Source of the DNA: Megamerina dolium
Lineage: Eukaryota > Arthropoda > Insecta > Diptera > Megamerinidae
Reading direction: 5' to 3'
Assembly: GCA_963854835.1 (NCBI GenBank)
Contig: OY978528.1
Location: forward strand, 34,331,335-34,395,334
DNA length: 64,000 nucleotides
Part shown: positions 24,171 to 34,997 of the stretch, piece after piece
Position numbering within the stretch: the stretch's first letter is position 1
Layout of the letters: every line of letters starts with the position of its first letter
Notes under the pieces: generated by a model
What the model was told of the DNA's origin: nothing
Seen by the model: only the letters and a program-made list of their open reading frames with translations
Database searches by the model: none
Translations under genes and position numbers: made by a program

Positions 24171-27100
24171 TCATAGATCCCTCAGAAATAGGTTGTCGTA
24201 ATCTTTGCTGATCTCCTCTTTCTGATCTAAGAAAATGAAATTTCAGATAAGTACATTGTATTAACTATATTATATCACCTTGGCGTTGCTCAATTTTAGG
24301 TGGAGTTTTAATTGTTTGAATCATTGGAGGCGTAGTTTTTTTCGGTTCATTTGATAATCTATATAAAATGATAATGAAATTATGAATGCCCATTTCTGAT
24401 ATTCACTGCCTACGTACTTTGGTCTTGTGCTACCAGTGTATGCTATCACTCTAATCGGATTACAACCGGGTAACACCATTTCCGTTTTACACATGTCAAC
24501 TACTAATAACGGTTCTTCGTCCTAAAAATTGTTAAACATTTCCTTAAATACAATAACAATATAATAAGTAGATACGTATTTTCTCTCTTACACGCATTCT
24601 TGTACTGTTAAGTAATTTTTCCGCTTTCAGTAGACTTGCAATAGCTCGATTCAAATCGGTATCGTGTTGTTTGCAAAAATAATTATCCACAACACTTATA
24701 CTACAATGTGAATAAAAAAGTACGTAAATATATAATACATCATCTCTAACTAGTAGCGAATCATACTCGATATCAGATGCAGCACTGTCCTGCTCTTCCT
24801 CAGGACTGCGACCGTTTGGTCCATTTTTAATTTGTTCACGATCATATGCAATACGAGATTGTAACGCCTCCAATAGGGTTATCGGTTCAATATCTGGTGG
24901 TGTTTCAGGTATATCTGAATATTCACCAAATACCAATTCATATGCGATTTGGTTGAAATTTTCATTGCCATCTATAGTGTCTTGTATTGCGCCCGGATAA
25001 TATTGGTCGCGTATAAGATTATCCATTTGAAGTTTTTGTAATTCGCATTTATGTTGGTCGAGAACTATGAATATAAAATTCGTATTTATTAAGTGAGGTG
25101 TATAGCTATAAATGGAGATAATGAAATAATCTTACCCGTTCGTTTCTCCATCATATATCGATCACCTTCATTACAATCGAATTGCACTTGCACCCGACTA
25201 CGATTCGGTGTTGCATTGGGCGGCGATGAACGATATGTATTCATAGAATTATTTTGCTGAATGGGAATTTGTGGCAAACCACGATACTTATTCTCTATTG
25301 TTGATGAATTATTGTTCCAATTATCAGATAGAAACTAAAAACAAGTATGTGTAGACTTATTTCACGCTGGAAAATTTTTTCAAATACATACCTCACGGCG
25401 AGGGGCAATAGTTGGTCTACGAGTTTTAGTAGACTTATACCCTGAGTTGGAGTACTAAAAAAAAACCAATAAATAAAGCGATTTTCAGTTGTACTTATAC
25501 ATTTGTACATATTTACCCCACCACCTATGGCTTGATAACGATCATCAAACAGATTTGGTTGCTAAAGAAAAATAAGAAAATTGAAAATATATAATTTAGC
25601 TTTCAATGGAATATGACCTACTTGTAATGGTCTTGAATTGCTTCCACTTGGAAATTGTTGTAAATTTCCTGGTTTAATTTCGCTAAACTCTTCATATCTT
25701 GATCTTCCACACTCATTTGGATTAAATATATTCCGAGTGTCATTACAGTGCTATTAGTAGATATATTAAAAAGTTGTTTGCTTCTTAATATGAGGAGGAT
25801 ATACATAGCAATTTAAACCAGCAACACCTACTTGGAATAATTTTGAATTAGTAGCACTTGGAAATGGCAGATTTCGTACACTAGATTGCTGAATTTCGCT
25901 AATATTTTCATATCCAGATCTGCCACACTCGTTTGGATTAAATATATTACGAGCTTCATTGCATTGCTAGTTATAGATATTTTCAAAGATATTTGCGTTT
26001 AGATATAACAAATAGCTAAACATAAATGTAATACTACTACTACTACTACTTGTTTACTAGATCGCTGAATTCCAATCAGTAGTGGGTTTGATTCGGTCAA
26101 GTCGCATTTATTTTCAAATTTAAAGGATTATGAAAGTAGAAACACTCAATAAGATACTTACGAGTCTTCCCTGACGTCTATTTATATTAAAAAAAATTTT
26201 TTTTAACATATTTAACCCCGCCCTATGATAGGGAGGAACTCAGGGAGGAACTCCTTCAAAATTGACGTTTTTATAAAATGTGCATTTTGTGGGGATATCT
26301 TTTTGAATGCTTCAACTTTTCCTTTTTTTATATAGAAATGTAAATTTTAGAAATTGTAAAATTGTAGATAAATTTCATATCGAAAAGATTTTTCTTTGGA
26401 ACGGTACCTGCCTGCAATTCTTCCGGCAGTAACAATTTGCCATGGAAAAGCTTCTGAAAGAACTCTGTGACAAAGCTCAAAAAAGTGATGTCACAAAGGT
26501 TCTGCCGTTCGGAACCGGCTAAAGTAAGTAGGTCCCTTCTAATACTGTCCAAAATTTAACACTGAAAACAATAATTAAAGAGAAGCTCGGCCAATGAGCC
26601 CTCCGGGGATTATAAGTGCGACATATTTATTATTTTTGTAAATTGTAGAAATATTGGTATAGAAATATATATTTTGCTTTGTGGACGAGACTTATTTAAT
26701 TATTCAAAATCTGCCATGGAAAAGCTTCTGGACGAGCTTTGTAATAAAGCTAAGAAAAAGTCGTGCCATAGTCGGCAAATATATTGGATGATACAAATTT
26801 CATTTGCTTGAAATAGTAGTATTATATATTTAGTACATATATGTATGTAGAAATTATATCGTTACTTTTAATAGGAAATTAATTCTTCTGGATAACTTCG
26901 TCTCATTTCGAAAAATTGATCAGGGTACTAAATATGTAATTAGGAAGAGTATGTTACAGATTTTGCTTTCATTACTCTGTCATGTACATTAGGGTGGAAC
27001 ACGAAAAAAAGTTTCAAAAGTTCACCCCTAGTCTGAAAGATTATGATGAAAGGTTCTCGGAGCAAACCTTTTTTTTATCTGTATTACATGGACAGGTACA

Positions 27101-29301
27101 ATATATGATTAAGAAATAAATCATATGAGTAACCTTCCCTCTGTGTGTTTTCCGGTCAAGTTTCTATTAGTTAAACAATCGGACATAGAGGCGGATTTAG
27201 TGGGTTGACGTTCCACACTACTTTAAGGTTTTCGATACTTACCCCTCTATAAAAAAATACTGCTTTCTATGGGGAGATATTAAACCTATTTAATTTCGTT
27301 ATTACTCCTTTATTTTTAGAGTTAGCTTCACACTTCAGAAGGAAAAGTCGTATGGTTTTAAAAAGGCTTTATTTTTATGGTGGATTAGGAGGGTAGAATT
27401 AGGGAACTGAATATTCTTTTTTAAGGGATCGTTCAATTTCAAAGCTTGTATGCAGGAGTTATACCCCACCCTGAGACCTTTTCATCAAGCTTTTTAAAAA
27501 TCAGACAATTAACAACTTAAAAAAAAGGTTAAGAAAATAAAATTTGTTTGTTCCGAGAATCTTTGAACATAATCTTTCAAACTAGGGGTGAAATGTTGAA
27601 ACTTATATTTTTCATCTAGGGAGCGATCTACCTTAATGTACATTAGGGTGGATTAGGAAAAAAGTTTGAAAATTTCATCCCTAGTTTGAAAGATTATGCT
27701 CAAAGGTTTGCAAGGCTAAAAAATGTCTTTTCCTTAACCACTTTGGAACCGCCAAAACGGTTAACTTCTTATTTTAAAAGTGGGAGTTTTATGGTCTTTA
27801 AATGGGTTTAATTTGAAGATGGGAAACTTTTTTGATTAGGTGGTTAGAGTCAGGGGAACTGAAGATTATTCTTTAGGGCCACGTTCAATTTCAAAGTTAA
27901 ATATAAAGCAATTAACAAGTGAGCTATGATAAAAAAATTTATTTTGGCAGTTCTAAAAGGGTTAAGAAAAATAATGTTTATTTTAGCCCTGAGAACCTTT
28001 GACATAATCTTTCAAATTGGGGTGAAATTGTGAGATTTTTTTATATGGGAGCAATTCATCAATGTACATATACCTTTTGATTGTCGCATGGTAGTCTGTG
28101 TTCTGCTCCGCCCTGCTATAATGAAAAGTTTTAAAAGTTTCCACATCTTGTTATGCTACCCAATGTTTACTCTGTTACCTGTCTACCCTGCATAGGCGGT
28201 AGGGTCGTATAACTACGACTAGGTTGTTCTTCTGTGTCGTAGCACTGAGAGGTGATAACATGAAGAGGTATAGCAACAAAATTAACATTTCTAAATACAA
28301 TAATATACCCTAGAGTTTTCAATTGGTGGGGGTTCTTGAAATATACATGTATACTCTGGTTCACAATCACATTGCTGCAAATACGGAAGACAGAGTTCTA
28401 ATCTAAATATGTCCAAATACATGTTCTTTTCTGTTTACCTTCTTATTGGTAGGCGAATAAATTGATGTACTAGATTGGGGCATATTTTTTCGCTTATCCA
28501 AACACTATAAAAATCATATAGAACCTTTAGTAATTTTTAATCTTCAATACTATCATATTATAATAGTGGTCATACCAAAACTTTTGTAGCATTTCCTAAA
28601 TTATCAGGCGTTACGTTGCAGTTACTCTAAAACGACATGATTTTCATTCATATACATGAATAGTAATTATATTAAAATATTATTTGTCAAGAGATGGCAT
28701 TACTTTTTGTTGCTGGCTTTCTTGCGATGATATACGTGTAGCATTTAGTGTGGATGTACTACAATTCGGTAAACGATTTTGTCCTAATATTGACTGAAAT
28801 TGCTAAAACAAAATTACAAACTTTGAGTAAAGGCTATTAAGTATGTTTGTATATTTCACTTACTTGTGGTAAATTGAATTGTTGACAAGGCCTTTGGATC
28901 GGACTTGTGCATGGTTGTGGTGTATCAAAATCGGATTCCTAAGAGTTCATCTTATAATATAATAATATTAACTATATGATTTTATATGATTCCACACACC
29001 TCATTTAAATTTTGTCGACAATTTCGTTGATGCAGGCGATTACCAACAGTTCTAATATCGTCTACACCCCAAATACGATCGCCAACATTGCGAAGAGTAT
29101 GTAATGGATTTGAATTACATAGGGAAGGTATCTGAAAGCAAAAATAATAGTGTGACTATTTTTTCCATTTTTATCCTCCCATACTTCTATTGACAAACCT
29201 TTGTGGCCAATAAGCCTACCAAATCCTCTTGTGTAAGTTTTGTTCTGCAAACATTTGGATTATATATGTTTTATACATATTTATATATTTATTAACTTAC
29301 A
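24171..29301 (-). CDS. Cryptic multi-exon gene, 5' end unresolved
   Basis: Seventeen consecutive exons join in one frame, each with GT..AG borders. From the 5' side: 29244-29199, 29131-29000, 28938-28864, 28802-28704, 28626-28576, 28504-28439, 28374-28309, 28244-28179, 25966-25832, 25750-25622, 25561-25517, 25454-25392, 25334-25136, 25064-24592, 24521-24418, 24358-24279, 24226-24171 (TGA). The sum is 1885 nt, about 627 residues. Many donors are GTAAGT or GTAGGT. A further upstream exon ends at 29301 (donor GTAAGT) but its start is unclear. The protein is Asn/Gln/Ser-rich and probably disordered at the N-terminal side (SNCNVTPDNLGNATKVL, QCDCEPEYTCIFQEPPP). A more structured, acidic region follows in the 473-nt exon (ELVFGEYSDIPETPPDIEP). 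The C-terminus reads KEEISKDYDNLFLRDL. No domain is recognised, so function is unknown. The unbroken phase over 17 exons makes a real gene very likely. Confidence 0.82.
25622..25966 (-). repeat. Tandemly duplicated exon pair in the cryptic gene
   Basis: Exons 25966-25832 (45 codons) and 25750-25622 (43 codons) are paralogous. Both contain RNIFNPNECGRS, preceded by CNEA or CNDT and followed by GYENISEI or RYEEFSEI. Both are phase 0 at each end and share the donor GTAGGT, so either can be skipped without shifting the frame. A partial third copy of the middle (GGAATTCAGCGATCTAGTAA on the minus strand) lies near 26045-26067 in the neighbouring intron and is not open. Confidence 0.85.
26370..26775 (+). 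repeat. 5'-truncated SINE and a second SINE scrap
   Basis: 26370-26637 matches the SINE body and type A tail from CGAAAAGATTTTTCTTTGG to GAGCCCTCCGGGGATTATAA, without the tRNA-like head. 26705-26775 (TGCCATGGAAAAGCTTCTGG and following) is a second, more diverged body piece. Both lie in the largest intron of the cryptic gene. Confidence 0.8.
26983..27643. mobile_element. MITE copy 1, about 660 bp
   Basis: Inverted terminal repeats of about 80 bp: the left start TGTACATTAGGGTGGAAC matches the inverse of the right end TGTACATTAAGGTAGATC, and TTTGAAAGATTATG lies about 50 bases inside each arm. There is no coding capacity. It sits in an intron and shares its right boundary with copy 2. Confidence 0.8.
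27638..28068. mobile_element. MITE copy 2, about 430 bp
   Basis: Same terminal repeats as copy 1 (TGTACATTAGGGTGGATT at the left; inverse of the right TGTACATTGATGAATTGC) with a shorter interior. The palindrome TGTACA at 27638-27643 serves as the end of copy 1 and the start of copy 2, so the two lie head to tail with no spacer. Confidence 0.8.
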
Positions 29302-31359
29302 ATAAATTCGAATCTATTTTGTTGATGGTGATGTGTAGCAAAAAATAAACAAAAATATTCAAAATACACTTTTTTAATTAATTAATTTGTCTATTCTGAC
29401 ATAGTGTACCGACATTTTATGTATGCAAATAAATGGAATTGTAAAGTAAAATAAATTTAATTGAGTGGAATGAATATGTAAAGTATTTGGTATATAATAT
29501 GAGTTAATTAGTATTAGAGTAAAATTGAATTGATATTCATAATATTGCGTTACTTGTATTTTTTTTCATCAAAATCCAATCATATTTTTGAAATGTTCTG
29601 GATATTTGTTAAGGCTATTCGTTGATTGAAATGAAATGGTTAGTGGTTAGTGCGTTGGCCTTCTGATCTGTAGGTCGTGGGTTCAATCCCCGGCTGAAGC
29701 ATACTAAAATTTAATGTTGACAAGATTTTTCTTTCGAACTGTACCCACCTGTTGGCAAGAATTGGCAATTTTTCTGGTAGTAACAATTTGCCAAAAATGA
29801 TTCTTAACAGAGCTCTGTGACAAATCTAAGTTAAAGTGATGTCACAATGGTTCTACCGTTCGGCTAATATAGGTTCCTTCTAATGCTGTCCAAATTTAAC
29901 ACGTACAACATCGTGGTATCACGATGGGCCTTTCTGGTCTAAGTGTGTCCTCTCAGAGAGAGGGCAGCCACATAACCCAACCTAATCCTAAATAAATACT
30001 TACCTTTCAATTATTACGTGCATGTGTTCGTGTATTAATAGAAATATTTTATATGTATGTACATATGCATTTATTTGAAAACATTTTACAACTATAATAA
30101 AATATCACAACATATTACCATTGATATTTGATATTTAACCGCAATAAGAAATTTAACGTATCGACTGTTTGTTATGTGAGTGTACCGATGAGAAACACCA
30201 CGTATCAATATATTTTGATGTGACTATTTAAAGAATTGGATTTAAGGCTCCTTTCAATCAGTTCAGTGGCCTATGCGAAAATGTTTCCAATACTAAAATT
30301 TTGGCGAAAAATATATTCATATATTTGCATATATCTTTCTCCATTTTTAAACGAATGCGAAATCAATCATCAATTATGTAGCTACAATATTTGGTATACA
30401 GTAGCGCATGATTTATCGATTTTGATCAAGATTTCCGCCTATTTGGTGTCATTTTGTATGAATGTGGTAAATGGTATTAAACCAAAGGGAAAGTTTATAG
30501 AAAAAATTAAAGGAAAACTGGTAACTAACTTCACAATTTCCAAGAGTCGCCCCTATAGGAGTGAAATGTATGATCGATCCAATTAATTTTTCTCCCACAA
30601 TATTTTATCAGATAATGTATACCTTTCTATTCCTTCTGGACGCTGCCGTACAAACCTATAACAACCACATTTATGTTTGCTATTTAAAATTTTCCACTTA
30701 TTCCCATCTCTCGCGGTCCTTCCCTGTGAACCCCAAAACACTGGAAAATCACCCTTGCTCTCTCCTATAATATATATTTTATTTTAAAGTATTTCATATT
30801 CTATGCCATTTCATTTCCTAACGGTACTATCTGCCTATTTTGTGTGTGAGCATAAATGTTATGCAAAAATTGGATAGAGTAAAAAATAAAACCGACAAAT
30901 TTGTTACTGTTTGAATTTTGTTTACATGAATGTATTTTTGATACAATACTAAATGAATGGCATTTTTTCATAAACTTCAAATAAAACTATGCAATAGTTT
31001 ATGCCAATTACTTAAATAATTTCAAACGAATACTATTTTTAGTTAAACTTTTAATTATCGTATTGCATATTATACGAGTATTCAGTCACTGATCTATTAG
31101 TGTTAATTTGTAATATAAATATTTGAAATAACTTGTATAGGTACTATATTCAATATAGTGACTTTAAATATTTTATGACTTGCAAAACTCATACAACCTA
31201 TTTTTGTAGGTTTTACATTACGATGACCCACTACTCATATATTTTTTCATAAATCCATTTATCTATAAAGCAAAATGATTAATGAATTACTGCCGATAAA
31301 CTATGAGCGATTTGTATAACTATATAAGTACTTGAGTATGACAAGAGATAATATATGTC
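29302..31359. other. Intergenic or 5' part of the cryptic gene
   Basis: Apart from the SINE at 29637 nothing firm is seen. The first exon(s) and promoter of the minus-strand cryptic gene should lie here or further right. A minus-strand ATG at about 29417 (ATGTCGGTACAC) is a possible start but I cannot splice it in phase. 30545-30600 carries a GAGTGAAATGTATGA motif shared with 38890. Confidence 0.35.
29637..29990 (+). mobile_element. tRNA-derived SINE, type B tail
   Basis: The head is slightly damaged at the 5' end but keeps the intact B box GGTTCAATCCCC, and the body is as in the copy at 17701. The tail differs: after CCAAATTTAACACG it runs into ATCGTGGTATCACGATGGGC and ends CACATAACCCAACCTAATCC. 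The type A tail motif GAGCCCTTTGGGGC is absent. Confidence 0.85.
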
Positions 31360-31489
31360 GTGGTTTTGGGTGTCCGTGTACTGGCTCGTGTAGTCCCGCG
31401 AAAAGTAATGCTACAAGAGTTTTTGACAGCTAAGCTGTTTTCGTGTAACATGTTACTGTCAAACATGTTCAGTCTGGTCTATAATTTAG

Positions 31490-32240
31490 CCATGAATCGA
31501 CTTACAAACGAACAACGCTTGCAGATGATTAATTTAATTACCAAAAATCATGCTCGGTTAAGAAAGTGCATCGTGCACTTCTTCCATTTTATGGTAAATT
31601 TGGGCGACCTTCTGAGGCGGCTATTCGGAATCTTGTGGCTAAATTTCGCACCAAATTTACATTATTGGACATTAAACCACCAACACTCATACGTAGAGTG
31701 CGGACAGAGAAAAATATCGCAGCTGTATCCGCCAGTGTTGTTGCCGAAAGATTTGGATGTAAAACCTTTTAATATACAGCTGGCGCAAGAATTGAAGCCA
31801 CATGACCTACCACAACGACTAACTGGGCGCTGGCAAAGTTGGATGAATATCCACTATTTTTATAGGTAAATTGTGTTCAGCGACGAAGTTCATTTCTGGT
31901 TGAATGGATACGTGAGCAATCAAAATTGCCGTATTTGGTGTGAAAAGCAGCCAGAAGCATTGCAAGAACTACCAATGCATTCCGAAAATGCACTGTTTGG
32001 TGTTGATTATGGACCGGTGGCAAAGACGACGAAGGCAGGATCGTTACTGTGAATGGCGAGCACTACCGTGCGATGATTACAAACTTTATTTTTGCCCAAA
32101 ATGGAAAAGCTAACATGTGGTTTCAACAAGACGGTGCCACATGCTACACAGCACTCGAAACAATGGCCCAATTGAGAGCCGAGTTCGGTGAACAGTTTAT
32201 TTCACGTTGTAAATCAATATGGCATATCCAGGTCTATATT
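31490..32240 (+). pseudogene. Tc1/mariner-superfamily transposase remnant
   Basis: Starts MNRLTNEQRLQMINLITKNH, a helix-turn-helix opening typical of one mariner-like group with a DUF4817-type N-terminus. The following frame keeps TEKNIAAVSASVVAERFGC. After a stop the DDE region continues as FSDEVHFWLNGYVSNQNCRI, then VNGEHYRAMITNF and MWFQQDGATCYTA. At least three frame changes or stops break it, and the last catalytic segment is missing. No terminal repeats were found. It may be one of two related remnants (see 40785). Confidence 0.8.
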
Positions 32241-32330
32241 ATATATAAAGATAAAGCTGTTTACCAAAAACTATTTTTCTATGGAAAACAATGCTTATTT
32301 TACAAAATTGTTTCTTCGTTTAATTTGTGA

Positions 32331-32760
32331 TAAAAAATTTGATCCATCCTAATATGGATACATGTAATTAAATAATGAGCATACATAATGTATTGCTGAT
32401 TTAGTGTTTACCTACTTATTTCGCGCAGTGTATCTACGAGTCGTAAATTTTCTAAAATCACAACACTTAATTTACTGTCGTTCAAATTGTTCAAAATATC
32501 AGAAAATATCAGAAAATTTTCAGTGAATTAAAATAACTTGAAAAAAGAAATAGTAATTCAAAATTATATTCTATTGCCAGCTCTATGTAAAGTAACAGAT
32601 ATTAAGCATATTCTAATCTATAAAGTTAATGCAGGGGGGATGCCTAGTGAGTGCGATCGTTATAAGAGTAGCTTGAGTCAAAACGCGAAAATATAACCAA
32701 GTACATATAAATCAGCATAAACACAAAGTCATTACGACGACGTCCATTCAGTATTCCATT
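32331..32760. promoter_or_regulatory. Upstream region of ADGF gene 1
   Basis: AT-rich flank. Immediately before the ATG lies a short leader with a TATAAG at about 32660 and an insect-initiator-like TTCAGT at 32746-32751. These are weak matches; the actual start of transcription is not shown by sequence alone. Confidence 0.25.
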
Positions 32761-34476
32761 ATGGCTCAGTTTAAACGCATGCGTCATTCTGCTATCGTTT
32801 CGGCTGTGATGCTTATATTGATTATAACCGCATTCTGTGTGAATGGCAATTATAATTGTAGCAAAAGTTTGGCTGATCGTATTGAACAATATGAGAGTTC
32901 TCGAAATTCAATGTTAGAACGTGAACGTTATGCTCAATTTGGTGGAAAAGTTAATTTGGACGATCGTGAAATATTGGCAAATGAATATATAATGATTGCA
33001 AAACGTAAAGAATATGAGGCAGGTATACATAATCCGAGTGATTTTAAGCCAGCACACCAATTCCACAAGGTCTGTGATGAGATAAGTAAAACTGAGTTGT
33101 TCAAACTATTGAAGAGCATGCCAAAAGGTGGAGTATTACATGCACACGACTTGGCATTATGCAGTACGGATTATCTAATCGAATTGACCTATACGGAGAA
33201 TTTGTGGATTTGCATTAGCGATGAGACGAACAGCGGCTATAAAAGTATGAGATTTTCGAATGACAAACCTCCTTCTAGGACGGATTGTCAGTGGAAGCTA
33301 TTGCAACAGTTACGAAATGATCTAGGTGCTGACAATGTTGATGGCAAGTTACGCAAACGCTTGACTGTCTATTCGGATGATTACGAACCGAATTTAAGTG
33401 ATGTTTGGAAAGTATTTCGTGGTATATTTATATTTGTAAGTGATCTGATAACATATGAGACCATTTGGGCGAAGTATTTTTATCATGCTCTCGAAGAATT
33501 CTATGCTGATGGAGTGCAGTACGTAGAAATGCGATCCCCATTACCCATCGTGAGTTCAAAAAATAATTGCTGTTGCTTGATCGTGGTTTCTATTTAATTT
33601 TGAATCTTTTGCTTGTAGTTATATAATTTGAATAATGACAATTTTACGATTTTGGATACCGTGCGCATTTTAGAGGAAATGTCTGAGAAATTTAAAGAGG
33701 AACATCCTGATTTCATTGGTTCAAAACTGATTTATGCGCCAACTCGTAATGTGAGTAATAGCGTAGTTGCCGGCTACCTTGAAAATGCGCTTCTATTAAA
33801 GGTTCGTACACCAGAACAACCACAATCTTCGTTTCACGATCGATAACATCCACACTGTTCTTTTCCATTGCAACAGCAATCTTTTCCCGATTACTTTGCC
33901 GGTTTTGATTTGGTGGGGGAGGAAGATGCTGGACGTCCACTTAAAGATTTCGCCCATCAACTATTAGCTGTCGAGGATAAAATAGATTTTTATTTTCATG
34001 CTGGCGAAACAAATTGGTACGGCACATCAGTTGACGAGAATCTCATCGATGCTGTTCTATTGCGTACGAAACGTATTGGTCACGGTTTTGCCTTATCTAA
34101 ACATCCCGAAGTATTACGTGCAATACGTGCAGATAATATTGCCGTGGAAGTGAATCCGATTTCGAATCAAGCATTGCAACATATATCTGATTTTCGTAAT
34201 CATCCAAGTGCTTTTCTTTTCGCTGATAATTACCAAGTTGTAATCAGCTCTGATGATTGTTCATTTTTGAAATCGACGCCAATGACACATGATTTTTACA
34301 TAGCTTTTCTGGGTATTGCTTCTAAAACAGCAGATTTAGGTATGCTGAAACTACTGGCGTGGAATTCATTACATTACAGTGCAATGACATTGGACGATAG
34401 AGAGCAAGCGCATCGATTGTGGCTGCAGAAATGGAATGCGTGGATTGAGAAAATTGCAGAAATGGAACCTTTTTAA
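32761..34476 (+). CDS. Adenosine deaminase-related growth factor (ADGF/ADA2), gene 1
   Basis: Exons 32761-33549, 33619-33801 and 33877-34476 (introns of 69 and 75 bp) give a 523-residue protein, the usual ADGF length. ADGF/ADA2 proteins are secreted and convert extracellular adenosine to inosine. A signal peptide is visible (residues 1-29, hydrophobic VSAVMLILIITAFCV). An ADGF-type N-terminal region follows. Then come the zinc-binding HAHD in PKGGVLHAHDLALCSTDYL, the FHAGETNWYG motif, KRIGHGFAL and SSDD near residue 440, so the catalytic set is present. After SSDD it has Cys where the neighbour has Pro. AATAAA at 34518-34523 lies 42 bases after the stop. It is a tandem paralog of the next gene. 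Which Drosophila ADGF it matches is not decided. Confidence 0.95.
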
Positions 34477-34997
34477 ATTTAATGTACTCGTTCTATATGG
34501 ACTATGTAGGGATTTGCAATAAATATATTCTATAAAGTATATGTGATCGTTACATTATTCACAACAGGATTTTTGGATAAGAACTAAGTGGCACATGATT
34601 AACCCTTCGACACTTCACTTGTTGTACGAGTATTACATTAACCTTATTTCAAATGTACGTTTCTCTATTGACGGTTGATAAGTTATGATGCGATTAATTT
34701 ATTTGAATTGAATTTAAGTGCTTGATTACTTATAAATCAAATGCTAATTAAGGCTTAGCTATTAATAAATCGAATAGGGCGAAGAAACTACGTAAATCAC
34801 ATAATATTGATAAAGAAACTGTCAACATTTTATATTGTAGATAACGACCAAGAGAGCGCGTAACATAGGAATTTACCATAGAATTTTGCTTCAACAAATT
34901 GCATACGAATTTTCTACTCTTGACAGCAGTGAGTGTTCATCTCTTGGGCTACGCGGTATTTTTTCTGTATTTTTTTATTTCATCGCTTCGACACAGT
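34477..34997. promoter_or_regulatory. Spacer between the two ADGF genes
   Basis: Contains the polyadenylation signal of gene 1 at 34518 and the promoter region of gene 2. No TATA box stands out. The frame of gene 2 is open for 33 codons upstream of its ATG, back to a TTG, but this segment reads as leader and not as a better start. Confidence 0.35.

Noticed and set aside
24718..24756. Short intron within the 473-nt exon of the cryptic gene
   Set aside because: It would be only 38-50 nt and its removal leads straight to a stop, whereas the unspliced frame stays open.
26165..26205. 16-nt micro-exon between the MITE-bearing intron and exon 25966
   Set aside because: Splice-like borders exist, but including it would break the phase shared by the neighbouring exons.
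34899..34997. TTG-started N-terminal extension of ADGF gene 2
   Set aside because: No ATG; the internal ATG at 34998 begins a good signal peptide.
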